A stretch of DNA of 64,000 bases from Aeromonas jandaei. Lineage in GTDB: Bacteria; Pseudomonadota; Gammaproteobacteria; Enterobacterales; Aeromonadaceae. The first letter of the stretch is position 1, and each line of letters opens with the position of its first letter. The notes under the pieces were generated by a model. The model was not told the DNA's origin and searched no databases. It saw only the letters and a list, made by a program, of their open reading frames with translations. Shown piece after piece: positions 48,344 through 57,185 of the stretch. Position numbers and translations under genes: made by a program. The stretch covers positions 3,006,001 through 3,070,000 of the forward strand of contig NZ_CP149571.1 in the NCBI RefSeq assembly GCF_037890695.1, written 5' to 3'.

Positions 48344-49768
48344 TCATGCTGGCTGGGCGACAGGTTCCAGGGAACCTTTGGGCGCAGTGATGGTGCGATA
48401 GGCGTTGTAGGCCAACAGCAGCATACCGGTGACGAAGAAGCAGCCACCCAGGAAGCGCACGAAGTAGAAGGGATAGGAGGCCTGCAGCGCTTCTACGAAG
48501 CTGTAGGTCAGAGTGCCGTCTTCGTTGACTGCACGCCACATCAGGCCTTGCATCACGCCGGAAATCCACATGGCAACGATGTAGAGCACGGTGCCCACAG
48601 TCGCCAGCCAGAAGTGGACGTTGATGAGCTTGATGCTATACATGCGGCCCTGACCGAACAGGTTCGGGATCAGGTGGTAAACCGCACCGATGGAGACCAT
48701 GGCTACCCAGCCCAGCGCGCCGGAGTGAACGTGACCTACGGTCCAGTCGGTGTAGTGGGAGAGGGCGTTGACAGTCTTGATCGCCATCATCGGGCCTTCG
48801 AAAGTCGACATGCCGTAGAACGACAGGGAGACGATCAGGAAGCGCAGGATGGGGTCATAACGCAGCTTGTGCCAGGCACCGGAGAGGGTCATGATGCCGT
48901 TGATCATGCCACCCCAGGAGGGCACGAACAGGATCAGGGACATGACCATGCCCAGCGACTGGGCCCAGTCAGGCAGCGCAGTGTAGTGCAGGTGGTGCGA
49001 ACCGGCCCAGATATAGAGGGAGATCAGCGCCCAGAAGTGGACAATGGAGAGACGGTAGGAGTAAACCGGACGTCCCGCTTGCTTGGGCACGAAGTAGTAC
49101 ATCATCCCGAGGAAGCCAGCAGTCAGCAGGAAGCCTACCGCGTTGTGGCCGTACCACCACTGCACCATGGCGTCCATGGCGCCGGAGTACATGGAGTAGG
49201 ACTTCATGGCGCTGAGCGGCACTTCCATGTTGTTGACGATGTGCAGCACGGCGACCGTGATGATGAAGGCGCCGAAGAACCAGTTCGCCACATAGATGTG
49301 GGAAGTGGTGCGCTTCATCAGCGTGCCGAAGAAGACAATGGCGTAGGCGACCCACACCACAGTGATGGCCAGGTCAATCGGCCACTCCAGCTCGGCATAC
49401 TCCTTGGCGGAGGTGTAACCCAGCGGCAGGGAGATGGCAGCCGACAGGATGATGGCTTGCCAGCCCCAGAAGACGAAGGTTGCCAGCGGGCCACCAAACA
49501 GCCGGGTTTGGCAGGTGCGCTGAACAACGTAGAACGACGTTGCCATCAGAGCGCTGACGCCAAAGGCAAAAATCACCGCGTTGGTATGGAGGGGCCGCAG
49601 ACGACTGTAGGTCAGCCACGGAGTGTCGAAGTTAAGAGCAGGCCAGATAAGCTGGGCTGCGATCAGTACGCCAACCGACATGCCGACAATTCCCCAGACA
49701 ATCGTCATGACGGTAAACTGGCGAACAACGGTGTAGTTGTACTCAGGATGGTTAGTTGTATGGCTCAT
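48344..49768 (-). CDS. ccoN: cbb3-type cytochrome c oxidase subunit I (catalytic)
   Basis: A 474-residue haem-copper oxidase subunit from ATG 49768 ([12 protein letters not shown]). It has twelve predicted helices. It carries the low-spin and high-spin haem b and CuB histidines seen in [24 protein letters not shown] and [10 protein letters not shown]. It reduces oxygen with high affinity for microaerobic growth. It is the first gene of ccoNOQP. A longer in-frame opening (to 49852) lacks a ribosome binding site. Confidence 0.97.
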   Translation of the reverse strand: MSHTTNHPEYNYTVVRQFTVMTIVWGIVGMSVGVLIAAQLIWPALNFDTPWLTYSRLRPLHTNAVIFAFGVSALMATSFYVVQRTCQTRLFGGPLATFVFWGWQAIILSAAISLPLGYTSAKEYAELEWPIDLAITVVWVAYAIVFFGTLMKRTTSHIYVANWFFGAFIITVAVLHIVNNMEVPLSAMKSYSMYSGAMDAMVQWWYGHNAVGFLLTAGFLGMMYYFVPKQAGRPVYSYRLSIVHFWALISLYIWAGSHHLHYTALPDWAQSLGMVMSLILFVPSWGGMINGIMTLSGAWHKLRYDPILRFLIVSLSFYGMSTFEGPMMAIKTVNALSHYTDWTVGHVHSGALGWVAMVSIGAVYHLIPNLFGQGRMYSIKLINVHFWLATVGTVLYIVAMWISGVMQGLMWRAVNEDGTLTYSFVEALQASYPFYFVRFLGGCFFVTGMLLLAYNAYRTITAPKGSLEPVAQPA

Positions 49769-49853
49769 CGTTATATTCCGCTTCCGATGCTGCTGTTGTT
49801 TGGTTTTTTGTCCGGCAAACCGGACGGACTTCATCGCGCTATCTTCAACCACT

Positions 49854-49871
49854 CGTTAACATCTGTTAACG
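49854..49871. promoter_or_regulatory. Palindrome in the ccoN upstream region
   Basis: CGTTAAC / GTTAACG with a 4-base spacer is a perfect inverted repeat 86 bp before ccoN. It could be an operator for an unknown regulator. A hairpin GTCCGG-CAAA-CCGGAC lies at 49810-49825 in the probable leader. Confidence 0.35.
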
Positions 49872-49997
49872 AAAGGAAAAGTAAAAGATGGCTAAATGAA
49901 AACTCCATGGGAATGATACTGAACTGACAGGTAAAATAACAGTATAAACAGTGATATATTTGGCTCCGCCCGGTCTCGTTGACACGCTTGTTTTACC

Positions 49998-50011
49998 TTG
50001 TGCGAGATCAA
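49998..50011. promoter_or_regulatory. Candidate FNR site between ccoN and the divergent small gene
   Basis: TTGTG-CGAG-ATCAA matches the FNR consensus at eight of ten positions. It lies about 230 bp from ccoN and 40 bp before ATG 50052, so it could serve either direction. Confidence 0.4.
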
Positions 50012-50051
50012 AAAAAGACCATTTTTATTACATCTTTACAGGGTGTTTTTG

Positions 50052-50513
50052 ATGAAAGAGAGACTGACTGCACAGAAAGTAATGCATCTTGTGCTAGTGC
50101 TGGCCGTTCTGGTGGCGTTGGTGAGCTATCGCACCTGGTTTGCAGCCGATAACTCACAAAATTCCGAACCAAAAAAAGATCAAATTTGTGATCTTTCCCA
50201 CAGCAGTTGTGACCTGTTAATTGGTGAAAAGTCGATGGCAATTGCTATTTCACAATTACCTGTTCGCGCCGAACGCGATTTTATTATTCGATTGGAGGGC
50301 GGGGAGCCCGGGATTAAACCGATCAAAGCCTGGCTCGAGGGGCGAGATATGTTTATGGGGACCATCCCTGTCAATTTTGAATCAAGTGGCAATGGCTGGC
50401 AGGCAAATGCGCTGGTAGGAAGCTGCACATCCCCCATGATGGTCTGGTTGCTCAATATTGAGTGGAGCAATGGCCAGCGCCAACAGCTGGCACTTTCAGT
50501 CGCTCGGGAATAG
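50052..50513 (+). CDS. Membrane-anchored periplasmic protein of unknown function, divergent from ccoN
   Basis: A 153-residue protein from ATG 50052, with one helix (about residues 12-30: VLVLAVLVALVSYRTWF). A periplasmic domain has Cys at about 46, 53 and 124, and Met-rich patches (RDMFMGTIPVNF and SPMMVW). The overall layout (anchor plus small beta domain with a late Cys/Met strand) is FixH-like, but homology is not demonstrated. Its place opposite the cbb3 operon, beside a candidate FNR site, suggests a link with respiration or copper. Confidence 0.7.
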   Translation: MKERLTAQKVMHLVLVLAVLVALVSYRTWFAADNSQNSEPKKDQICDLSHSSCDLLIGEKSMAIAISQLPVRAERDFIIRLEGGEPGIKPIKAWLEGRDMFMGTIPVNFESSGNGWQANALVGSCTSPMMVWLLNIEWSNGQRQQLALSVARE

Positions 50514-50615
50514 TGATGTCGTGGCAGGGAAGGGGGACTCTGGAAAAAATATTTGAAATTTTTGTCTCAGAGGTTACCTTCCCTTCAGTCTACAGGGAGT
50601 GAAGTGCATTTAATC

Positions 50616-51074
50616 ATGAGTGACAAGAACGCCTTTTATCGTACTCTCAACCGGCAAGCGCAGGCGCTGCTGGAAGGGGAGCCAGATCTGATCGCCAAAC
50701 TCGCCAACCTCTCCGCCTTGCTCAATCAGGAGTTAACTGGTATCAACTGGGTCGGTTTTTATCTGTTGCAAAGGGATACCCTGGTGCTTGGCCCCTTCCA
50801 GGGCAAGCCTGCCTGTGTCCGGATCCCGGTTGGCCGTGGTGTCTGCGGTACGGCTGTTGCCCAAGGCATGACCCAGTTGGTGGATGATGTGCACCAGTTC
50901 GAGGGACATATTGCCTGCGATGGTGCCAGCAACGCTGAAATTGTGATTCCGCTGCGTCGGGGTCACGAGATCATCGGGGTGCTGGATATCGACAGTCCGA
51001 TTTTTAACCGTTTCGACCAGGAAGACCGGATTGGTCTTGAAGAAACGGTGCAAATTTTGGAAAGCATGCTTTAA
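50616..51074 (+). CDS. msrC: Free methionine-(R)-sulfoxide reductase (GAF domain)
   Basis: A 152-residue GAF-domain enzyme repairing free Met-R-sulfoxide. The three catalytic-site cysteines are seen in ACVRIPVGRGVCGTA and HIACDGASNAEIVIP. ATG 50616 has no close ribosome binding site. A GTG four codons upstream (50604) sits well after AGGGAG and may be the real start. Confidence 0.9.
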   Translation: MSDKNAFYRTLNRQAQALLEGEPDLIAKLANLSALLNQELTGINWVGFYLLQRDTLVLGPFQGKPACVRIPVGRGVCGTAVAQGMTQLVDDVHQFEGHIACDGASNAEIVIPLRRGHEIIGVLDIDSPIFNRFDQEDRIGLEETVQILESML

Positions 51075-51095
51075 GTCATTGCTAGATGGTTCGCA

Positions 51096-51130
51096 AAAGG
51101 CCCCAAGCTCTCTATAATGGGGCCTTTGTT
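51096..51130 (+). terminator. Terminator after msrC, overlapping the proQ promoter region
   Basis: AAAGGCCCC / GGGGCCTTT with a 14-base loop is followed by GTTGT only. The loop contains TATAAT (51112-51117), a perfect -10 element with TTCGCA 16 bp upstream, so this may be a promoter for proQ as much as a terminator. Confidence 0.5.
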
Positions 51131-51175
51131 GTGCTCGGGAAGTGCCCGTGCGTTTATTGAAAGCCAAGGTTATAC

Positions 51176-51814
51176 ATGGAAAACACTGAGAAGCTGAAGA
51201 ACAGTAAAGAGATCGTTGCCTACCTGGTCGAGAAATTCCCGGCCTGCTTCGTTGCTGAAGGAGAGGCCAAGCCGCTCAAGATTGGCATCTTCCAGGATTT
51301 GGCCGAGCGTCTTGCTGACGATGCCAGAGTCTCCAAGACCATGCTGCGTTCCGCACTGCGTCAATACACCTCCAGCTGGCGCTACCTGCATGGGCTCAAA
51401 GCCGGTCAGGCTCGCGTTGATCTGGATGGTAACCCGGGCGAACTGCTGACCGAAGAGCACATCGAGCACGCCAAGCAGGCTCTGAAAGAGAGCAAAGAGC
51501 GCGTCTTTGCCAGCCGTCGCACCAATACCAAAGAGAAGGATGAAAAGGCCAAGAAGCCGCGTCGTCCTGCTCCCCGCAAAACCGAAAAAGCTGATGTAGC
51601 TACCAAGCCGAAAGCGCAGGAGAAAGCACCGGTCGCTGAAGCTCCGCTGGTAAAAGTGGATGCCGCTACGCTGAAAGTGGGTCAGGGTGTGCGCGTTGTT
51701 ATGGGTAAATCCCCGGTTGCGGCCACCATCAAGGAAGTGACCAAAGATGATGTACAGGTCCAACTGCAGACCGGCATGATGCTGCGGGTCAAATCAGAGC
51801 ACTTGGTTCTCTAA
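51176..51814 (+). CDS. proQ: RNA chaperone ProQ
   Basis: A 212-residue global sRNA-binding protein. The FinO-like N-domain (about 1-125) has [19 protein letters not shown] and [15 protein letters not shown] Lys/Pro/Ala-rich linker (about 125-160) and the C-terminal Tudor-like domain with GQGVRVVMG follow. It lies 8 bp upstream of prc, the same pair as in E. coli. Confidence 0.96.
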   Translation: MENTEKLKNSKEIVAYLVEKFPACFVAEGEAKPLKIGIFQDLAERLADDARVSKTMLRSALRQYTSSWRYLHGLKAGQARVDLDGNPGELLTEEHIEHAKQALKESKERVFASRRTNTKEKDEKAKKPRRPAPRKTEKADVATKPKAQEKAPVAEAPLVKVDAATLKVGQGVRVVMGKSPVAATIKEVTKDDVQVQLQTGMMLRVKSEHLVL

Positions 51815-51822
51815 GGAGACAA

Positions 51823-53838
51823 ATGTTGAAGCATGGCGTAATTCGTTTTTCCCTCGTTGCCTGTAGCCTGGCGTTTGTCGGGCTTGCACAGGCCATCGAG
51901 CCGGTGCTCAAGGAGAGTGATTTGCCTGTGTTGGCTCAAGAGAGCCAACATGCTACGGCCAGCAAGCGAATTACCAATCTGTTTACCCGCTCGCACTACA
52001 AACAGTTCAAGCTGGATGATGCCTTCTCCTCCGTGATCTTCGACAAGTATCTGGAGAACCTGGATTACAGCCGCAATCTGTTTTTGGCCTCTGATATCAG
52101 CCGTTTTGAAAAGTACCGTAACGGTTTTGACACCGACCTTGAAAGAGGCCGTCTGGCGCCCGCCTACGAGATGTTCAACCTGAGTCAGCAGCGACGTTAT
52201 GAGCGGTACGAATACGCCCTCAAACTGCTCGATACTCCTTTTGATTTCACCCAGAACGACAACTATGTGTTTGATCGGGAAGGGGCGGCTTGGCCAAAAG
52301 ATGAGGCTGAACTCAATGAGTTGTGGCGTCAGCGGGTCAAGTTCGATGCCCTGAGCCTCAAGCTCAGCGGCAAGGAGTGGCCCGAGATCAAGGAGCTGCT
52401 TGGCAAGCGTTACAACAACGCCATCAAGCGGATGTCCCAGACCGAGAGCGAGGATGTGTTCCAGCTCTTCATGAACTCCTTCGCTCGTGCCATCGAACCG
52501 CACACCAGTTATCTCTCTCCGCGCAGTGCCGATCGTTTCAATACCGAGATGAACCTCTCGCTCGAGGGGATTGGTGCCGTGTTGCAGGCAGAGGATGATT
52601 TCACCGTCATTCGCTCACTGGTTCCCGGCGGCCCGGCTGCCAAGTCCAACCGCCTCAAGCCTGATGACAAGATCACCGGGGTAGGGCAGGACGATGGCAA
52701 GATTGTCGATGTGATCGGCTGGCGTCTTGATGACGTGGTCGAGCTCATCAAGGGGCCCAAGGGGAGCAAGGTCAAGCTGGAGATCCAGCGTGGCAAGGGG
52801 GCAACCGCCAAGACCGAGCTGATCGACCTGACCCGCGACAAGGTGCGCCTCGAAGATCGCGCGGCCAAGTCCAAGGTGATTACGGCTGAAGGCAAGAAGA
52901 TCGGTGTCATCGAGATCCCGAGTTTCTACGTCAATCTGCATGATGATGTGATCAAGGAGCTCTCCACCCTCAACAAGCAGAAGATCGACGGCCTCATCAT
53001 CGATCTGCGCGGTAATGGTGGGGGTGCCCTGACCGAAGCGTCAGCCCTGAGCGGCCTCTTCTTCGGCAGTGGCCCGGTGGTTCAGATCCGTGATCACATG
53101 GGTCGTATCACGGTCAACGGCGACGATGATGGCAACGTCTATTACGGTGGCCCCATGACTGTGCTGATCGATCGCTACAGCGCGTCGGCGTCCGAGATCT
53201 TCGCTGCAGCCATGCAGGATTACGGCCGTGCCCTGATTCTCGGTGAAAACTCGTTCGGCAAGGGGACGGTGCAGCAGCATCGCAGCCTCGCCAAGGTCTA
53301 CGACTTCTACGAGCAGCCACTGGGTCACGTGCAGTACACCATCGCCAAGTTCTACCGGATCAACGGTGGCAGTACCCAGAACAAGGGGGTTGCACCGGAT
53401 ATCAGCTTCCCGACACCGGTTGCACCGGAAGAGACGGGTGAGAGCCGCGAGTTCAATGCTCTGCCTTGGGACAAGATCGCATCGGCCAAGTATGACAAGC
53501 TCGGCAACTTTGCCAGCCTGCTGCCCAAGCTGAAGTCGGCCCACGATGCACGCATCGCCAAGGATCCCGAGTTTGCCTACGTGATGCAGGACATTGCCGA
53601 CTACAAGGAGGAGAAGGACAAGAAGTCAGTCTCCCTCAATGAAGCGGTACGTCTGGCAGAGCAGGCCAAGCAGGATGAGAAAGCGCTCAAGCGTACCAAT
53701 GAGCGACTGGCTCGCCTTGGCAAACCACCGGTGAAGAGCCTGGATGAACTGCCTGCCGATTTTGAGGCCCCTGACGAATATCTGGTCGAAGCGGCCAATA
53801 TTACGGCAGATCTGGCCAAGACCGGCAAACGCAGCTGA
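51823..53838 (+). CDS. prc: Carboxy-terminal processing (tail-specific) protease
   Basis: A 671-residue periplasmic S41 protease. The signal peptide is about 24 residues. An N-terminal helical domain, a PDZ domain (about 235-325) and the catalytic domain with Ser455 (SASASEIF) and Lys480 (FGKGTVQ) follow. It cleaves lipoprotein-assisted targets such as FtsI and MepS in E. coli. It follows proQ in one operon and has a strong terminator. Confidence 0.96.
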   Translation: MLKHGVIRFSLVACSLAFVGLAQAIEPVLKESDLPVLAQESQHATASKRITNLFTRSHYKQFKLDDAFSSVIFDKYLENLDYSRNLFLASDISRFEKYRNGFDTDLERGRLAPAYEMFNLSQQRRYERYEYALKLLDTPFDFTQNDNYVFDREGAAWPKDEAELNELWRQRVKFDALSLKLSGKEWPEIKELLGKRYNNAIKRMSQTESEDVFQLFMNSFARAIEPHTSYLSPRSADRFNTEMNLSLEGIGAVLQAEDDFTVIRSLVPGGPAAKSNRLKPDDKITGVGQDDGKIVDVIGWRLDDVVELIKGPKGSKVKLEIQRGKGATAKTELIDLTRDKVRLEDRAAKSKVITAEGKKIGVIEIPSFYVNLHDDVIKELSTLNKQKIDGLIIDLRGNGGGALTEASALSGLFFGSGPVVQIRDHMGRITVNGDDDGNVYYGGPMTVLIDRYSASASEIFAAAMQDYGRALILGENSFGKGTVQQHRSLAKVYDFYEQPLGHVQYTIAKFYRINGGSTQNKGVAPDISFPTPVAPEETGESREFNALPWDKIASAKYDKLGNFASLLPKLKSAHDARIAKDPEFAYVMQDIADYKEEKDKKSVSLNEAVRLAEQAKQDEKALKRTNERLARLGKPPVKSLDELPADFEAPDEYLVEAANITADLAKTGKRS

Positions 53839-53857
53839 TCTGACTGAGATAACGAGC

Positions 53858-53886
53858 AAGGGCGACGCAAGTCGCCCTTTCTTTTT
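53858..53886 (+). terminator. Rho-independent terminator after prc
   Basis: AAGGGCGAC / GTCGCCCTT with loop GCAA, followed by TCTTTTT, 20 bp after the stop. Confidence 0.9.
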
Positions 53887-53967
53887 GTCTGCTGCAAATT
53901 GTTTGACCCTGCCAGTTGGTTGTGACAGCCTCTTTCTCGCCTTTAACAAGCGTGGAAGCAGACAATA

Positions 53968-56592
53968 ATGAACGATCACTCCCAGGCCATGACGGCCAAA
54001 TATCGTCAGGACTATCAGGCACCGCTCTACTGGATCGACACCATCGACCTCGATTTCCAGCTGCAGGAGCCACAGACCCGGGTCACTGCCATTACCCGCA
54101 TCCGCCGCAACGGCGAGCACAATGCGCCGCTGGTACTGGATGGTGAGCAGCTGACGCTAGAGAGCATCGCCATCGATGGCATCCCCTGCGAACACTACGA
54201 GCAGGGCGAAAGCTCCCTGACCATCTTCAATCTGCCCGCCGAGTGCGTGCTGACCATCGTGACCCTGCTGGATCCGGCCGCCAACACCGCGCTGGAAGGG
54301 CTCTACAAATCGGGTGATGCCTACTGTACCCAGTGTGAAGCGGAGGGCTTTCGCCGCATTACCTACTATCTGGATCGCCCCGACATTCTGGCCCGCTACA
54401 GCACCCGCATCACCGCTGACAAAGCCAAATATCCCTTCCTGCTCTCCAACGGCAACAAGGTAGATAGCGGCGATCTGGGCGACGGCCGCCATTTCGTGCA
54501 GTGGCAGGATCCGTTCCCCAAGCCCAGCTACCTGTTTGCCCTGGTGGCCGGTGATTTCGACGTGGAGCGTAACCATTACGTCACCAAAAGCGGTCGCAAG
54601 GTGGCTCTCGAGATCTTCGTCGACAAAGGCAATCTGGATCGCGCCGGTTTCGCCATGGAGAGCCTCATCAACTCCATGCGCTGGGACGAGCAGCGCTTTG
54701 GTCTCGAGTATGATCTCGACATCTACATGATCGTGGCGGTCGACTTCTTCAACATGGGCGCCATGGAGAACAAGGGGCTGAATATCTTCAACTCCCGTTT
54801 CGTACTGGCCAACCCGGCGACCGCCACCGACAACGACTACAACGATATCGAACGGGTGATCGGTCACGAATATTTCCATAACTGGACCGGCAATCGCGTT
54901 ACCTGCCGTGACTGGTTCCAGCTCAGCCTGAAAGAGGGGCTGACGGTGTTCCGGGATCAGGAGTTCTCCTCCGATCTGGGCTCTCGTGGTGTCAACCGCA
55001 TCGACAACGTGCGCACCATGCGCGGGCCGCAGTTTGCCGAAGACGCGGGCCCCATGGCGCACCCCATCCGTCCGGATGTGGTGATCGAGATGAACAACTT
55101 CTACACCCTGACCGTCTATGAGAAAGGGTCGGAAGTGATCCGCATGATGCATACCCTGCTGGGTGAGACCGCCTTCCAGGCGGGTATGCGCCTCTACTTC
55201 GAGCGTCATGATGGCTCGGCGGCCACCTGCGATGATTTCGTGCAGGCGATGGAGGATGCCTCCGGGGTCGATCTCGGCCGTTTCCGCCGCTGGTACAGCC
55301 AGTCCGGCACCCCGGAACTCACCGTGACCGACGAGTACGATGCCGCGAGCGGTGTTTACCGTCTGCATGTGAGCCAGCACACCCCGCCGACTCAGGATCA
55401 ACCGCAAAAGCTGCCGCTGCACATTCCACTCGATATCGAACTCTATGACGAGCAGGGTGCCGTTATTGCGCTGCAGTATCAGGGCAAGGCCATCGGCAAC
55501 GTGCTCGACGTGCTGGAAGCAGAGCAGACCTTCGTGTTCGATCAGGTGCCGGTCAAGCCGGTTCCCTCCCTGCTGCGGGACTTCTCCGCACCGGTCAAGC
55601 TGCACTTTGATTACAGCGATGAGGCGCTGGCCTTCCTGATGCGCCATGCCCGCAACGAATTTGCCCGCTGGGATGCGGCGCAGATGCTGATCAACAAGGC
55701 GGTTATCGACGGGGTGGCTAGGGTGCAACACGGACAGGGGGTTGAGCTCTCCCAAACCCTGCTGGCAGCCTTTATCGCCATTCTGGAAGATGCCGAACTC
55801 GATCCGGCGCTCAAGGCGGAGATCCTGACCCTGCCGGGTGAAGCGACCCTGGCCGAACTGTTCGAGGTGGCGGATATTGATGCCATCCATCAGGTGCGCA
55901 ACGAGATAACCACCTCGCTGGCGCAAGCCTTTGGCGCCCAGTTGCTGGTGACCTACGAGAGCCTTCATCTGCCGGGTTATCAGGTGGTGCATGCCGACAT
56001 GGCCAAACGCGCGCTCAAGAGCGTGGTGCTCGGCTATCTGGCGGCCCTCGATGCTGGCAGTGCCGACCTGCTGGTGCGCCAGCAATATGCCGCCGCCGAC
56101 AACATGACCGACACTCTGGCTGCGTTGCAGGTAGCAAACAGCTATCTGTTGCCGTGCCGCTCCGAGCTGCTTGCCGATTTCGAAGGCAAGTGGGCCAGGG
56201 ATGGTCTGGTGCTGGATAACTGGCTGCGTCTGGTGGGTAGCAAGCCGGCGGAAGATGTGCTGAGCGAGGTGCAGCAGGCGATGGCTCACCCTACCTTCAG
56301 TATTCGCAACCCGAACCGTCTGCGTGCGCTGGTCGGCAGCTTTGCCATGAACAACCAGGTGCAGTTCCACGCCATCGATGGTCGCGGCTATCGCTTCCTG
56401 ACCGATCTGCTGATCGAGCTCAACGAGGTCAACCCGCAGGTCGCTTCCCGCCTCATCACCCCGCTTATCCAGTTCAAGCGACTCGATGAGGGGCGCAAGG
56501 TACTGATCCGTGCTGAGCTGACCCGCCTGGCCAACCTCGAGGGGTTGGCGCGGGATCTGTTCGAAAAAGTGAGCAAGGCGCTGCAGCAGTAA
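53968..56592 (+). CDS. pepN: Aminopeptidase N
   Basis: An 874-residue M1 zinc aminopeptidase removing N-terminal residues from peptides. The exopeptidase motif GAMEN is at 264-268. The zinc site HEYFH is at 300-304, with the third ligand Glu in SLKEGLTVFRD. It has the four-domain PepN layout, and the length is close to E. coli (870). It is monocistronic. A start a few codons later (Met8) is possible. Confidence 0.97.
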   Translation: MNDHSQAMTAKYRQDYQAPLYWIDTIDLDFQLQEPQTRVTAITRIRRNGEHNAPLVLDGEQLTLESIAIDGIPCEHYEQGESSLTIFNLPAECVLTIVTLLDPAANTALEGLYKSGDAYCTQCEAEGFRRITYYLDRPDILARYSTRITADKAKYPFLLSNGNKVDSGDLGDGRHFVQWQDPFPKPSYLFALVAGDFDVERNHYVTKSGRKVALEIFVDKGNLDRAGFAMESLINSMRWDEQRFGLEYDLDIYMIVAVDFFNMGAMENKGLNIFNSRFVLANPATATDNDYNDIERVIGHEYFHNWTGNRVTCRDWFQLSLKEGLTVFRDQEFSSDLGSRGVNRIDNVRTMRGPQFAEDAGPMAHPIRPDVVIEMNNFYTLTVYEKGSEVIRMMHTLLGETAFQAGMRLYFERHDGSAATCDDFVQAMEDASGVDLGRFRRWYSQSGTPELTVTDEYDAASGVYRLHVSQHTPPTQDQPQKLPLHIPLDIELYDEQGAVIALQYQGKAIGNVLDVLEAEQTFVFDQVPVKPVPSLLRDFSAPVKLHFDYSDEALAFLMRHARNEFARWDAAQMLINKAVIDGVARVQHGQGVELSQTLLAAFIAILEDAELDPALKAEILTLPGEATLAELFEVADIDAIHQVRNEITTSLAQAFGAQLLVTYESLHLPGYQVVHADMAKRALKSVVLGYLAALDAGSADLLVRQQYAAADNMTDTLAALQVANSYLLPCRSELLADFEGKWARDGLVLDNWLRLVGSKPAEDVLSEVQQAMAHPTFSIRNPNRLRALVGSFAMNNQVQFHAIDGRGYRFLTDLLIELNEVNPQVASRLITPLIQFKRLDEGRKVLIRAELTRLANLEGLARDLFEKVSKALQQ

Positions 56593-56685
56593 CATCGGCG
56601 GGGCAGGGGAGTGTCATCCTTTGCCCCGTTATTTGATCCTCTCTGCTTGCCAGCGGGGTAAACAGGGCATTTATCGGGAGTAAAC

Positions 56686-56907
56686 GTGAAGCAATTTACC
56701 TTTCGGCTGTCGCTGAGCAGTGACGAGGTGATGTTGATGTATCAGGGGCACGCCAGACGGCTGGTAGTGCGCAGTGAACAGGGGCTGACCATCGAGCTTG
56801 GCATCGAGAAAATCCGGCCTTTTGTCGCTATCAGCGGGGTACATGGCTATTTTCGCCTCAAAACGCAGGACGATTATCGCTTTATCAGCCTCGAACGCAT
56901 AAGTTAA
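56686..56907 (+). CDS. DUF2835-family small protein (GTG start)
   Basis: A 73-residue protein beginning with GTG behind GGGAG. The sequence (MKQFTFRLSLSSDEVMLMYQ, IRPFVAISGVHGYFRL) resembles DUF2835, a conserved gammaproteobacterial family without known function, often near pepN or gdhB. Confidence 0.85.
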   Translation: MKQFTFRLSLSSDEVMLMYQGHARRLVVRSEQGLTIELGIEKIRPFVAISGVHGYFRLKTQDDYRFISLERIS

Positions 56908-57185
56908 CAAAAAACGAACAGTTTACCGACTGATTATCTGATTATGCTCACTATCTATCCGGAAAAGTGGCACAAAGGCAGTGGGAATTTCTGTTTTTTT
57001 GCCTGTTGGCAAAATATCTCACAGTTTAAGCCGTGATCCGCACCTTGTTTTTAACAGTCCGTTAGCATCTTCTCTCGCCTTCCTTGATCCAAGCCATTAC
57101 ACTTCGCAACAACTCTGCACCAGCGGGTAACCAGGGTGGTTGCCTCTGCGTCGGTGGTTAATGTCGTCCGATAAGGAATATAAAA

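Noticed and set aside
49810..49825. Hairpin GTCCGG-CAAA-CCGGAC as a terminator
   Set aside because: No T-run follows on either strand after the stem, and it lies in the leader of ccoN, not after a gene.
48317..49927. 536-codon ORF antisense to ccoN
   Set aside because: Composition dominated by Gly, His, Gln, Asp and Val; shadow of ccoN.
54157..56595. 812-codon ORF antisense to pepN
   Set aside because: Open only because of strong third-position GC bias in pepN; His/Val/Gln-rich nonsense composition.
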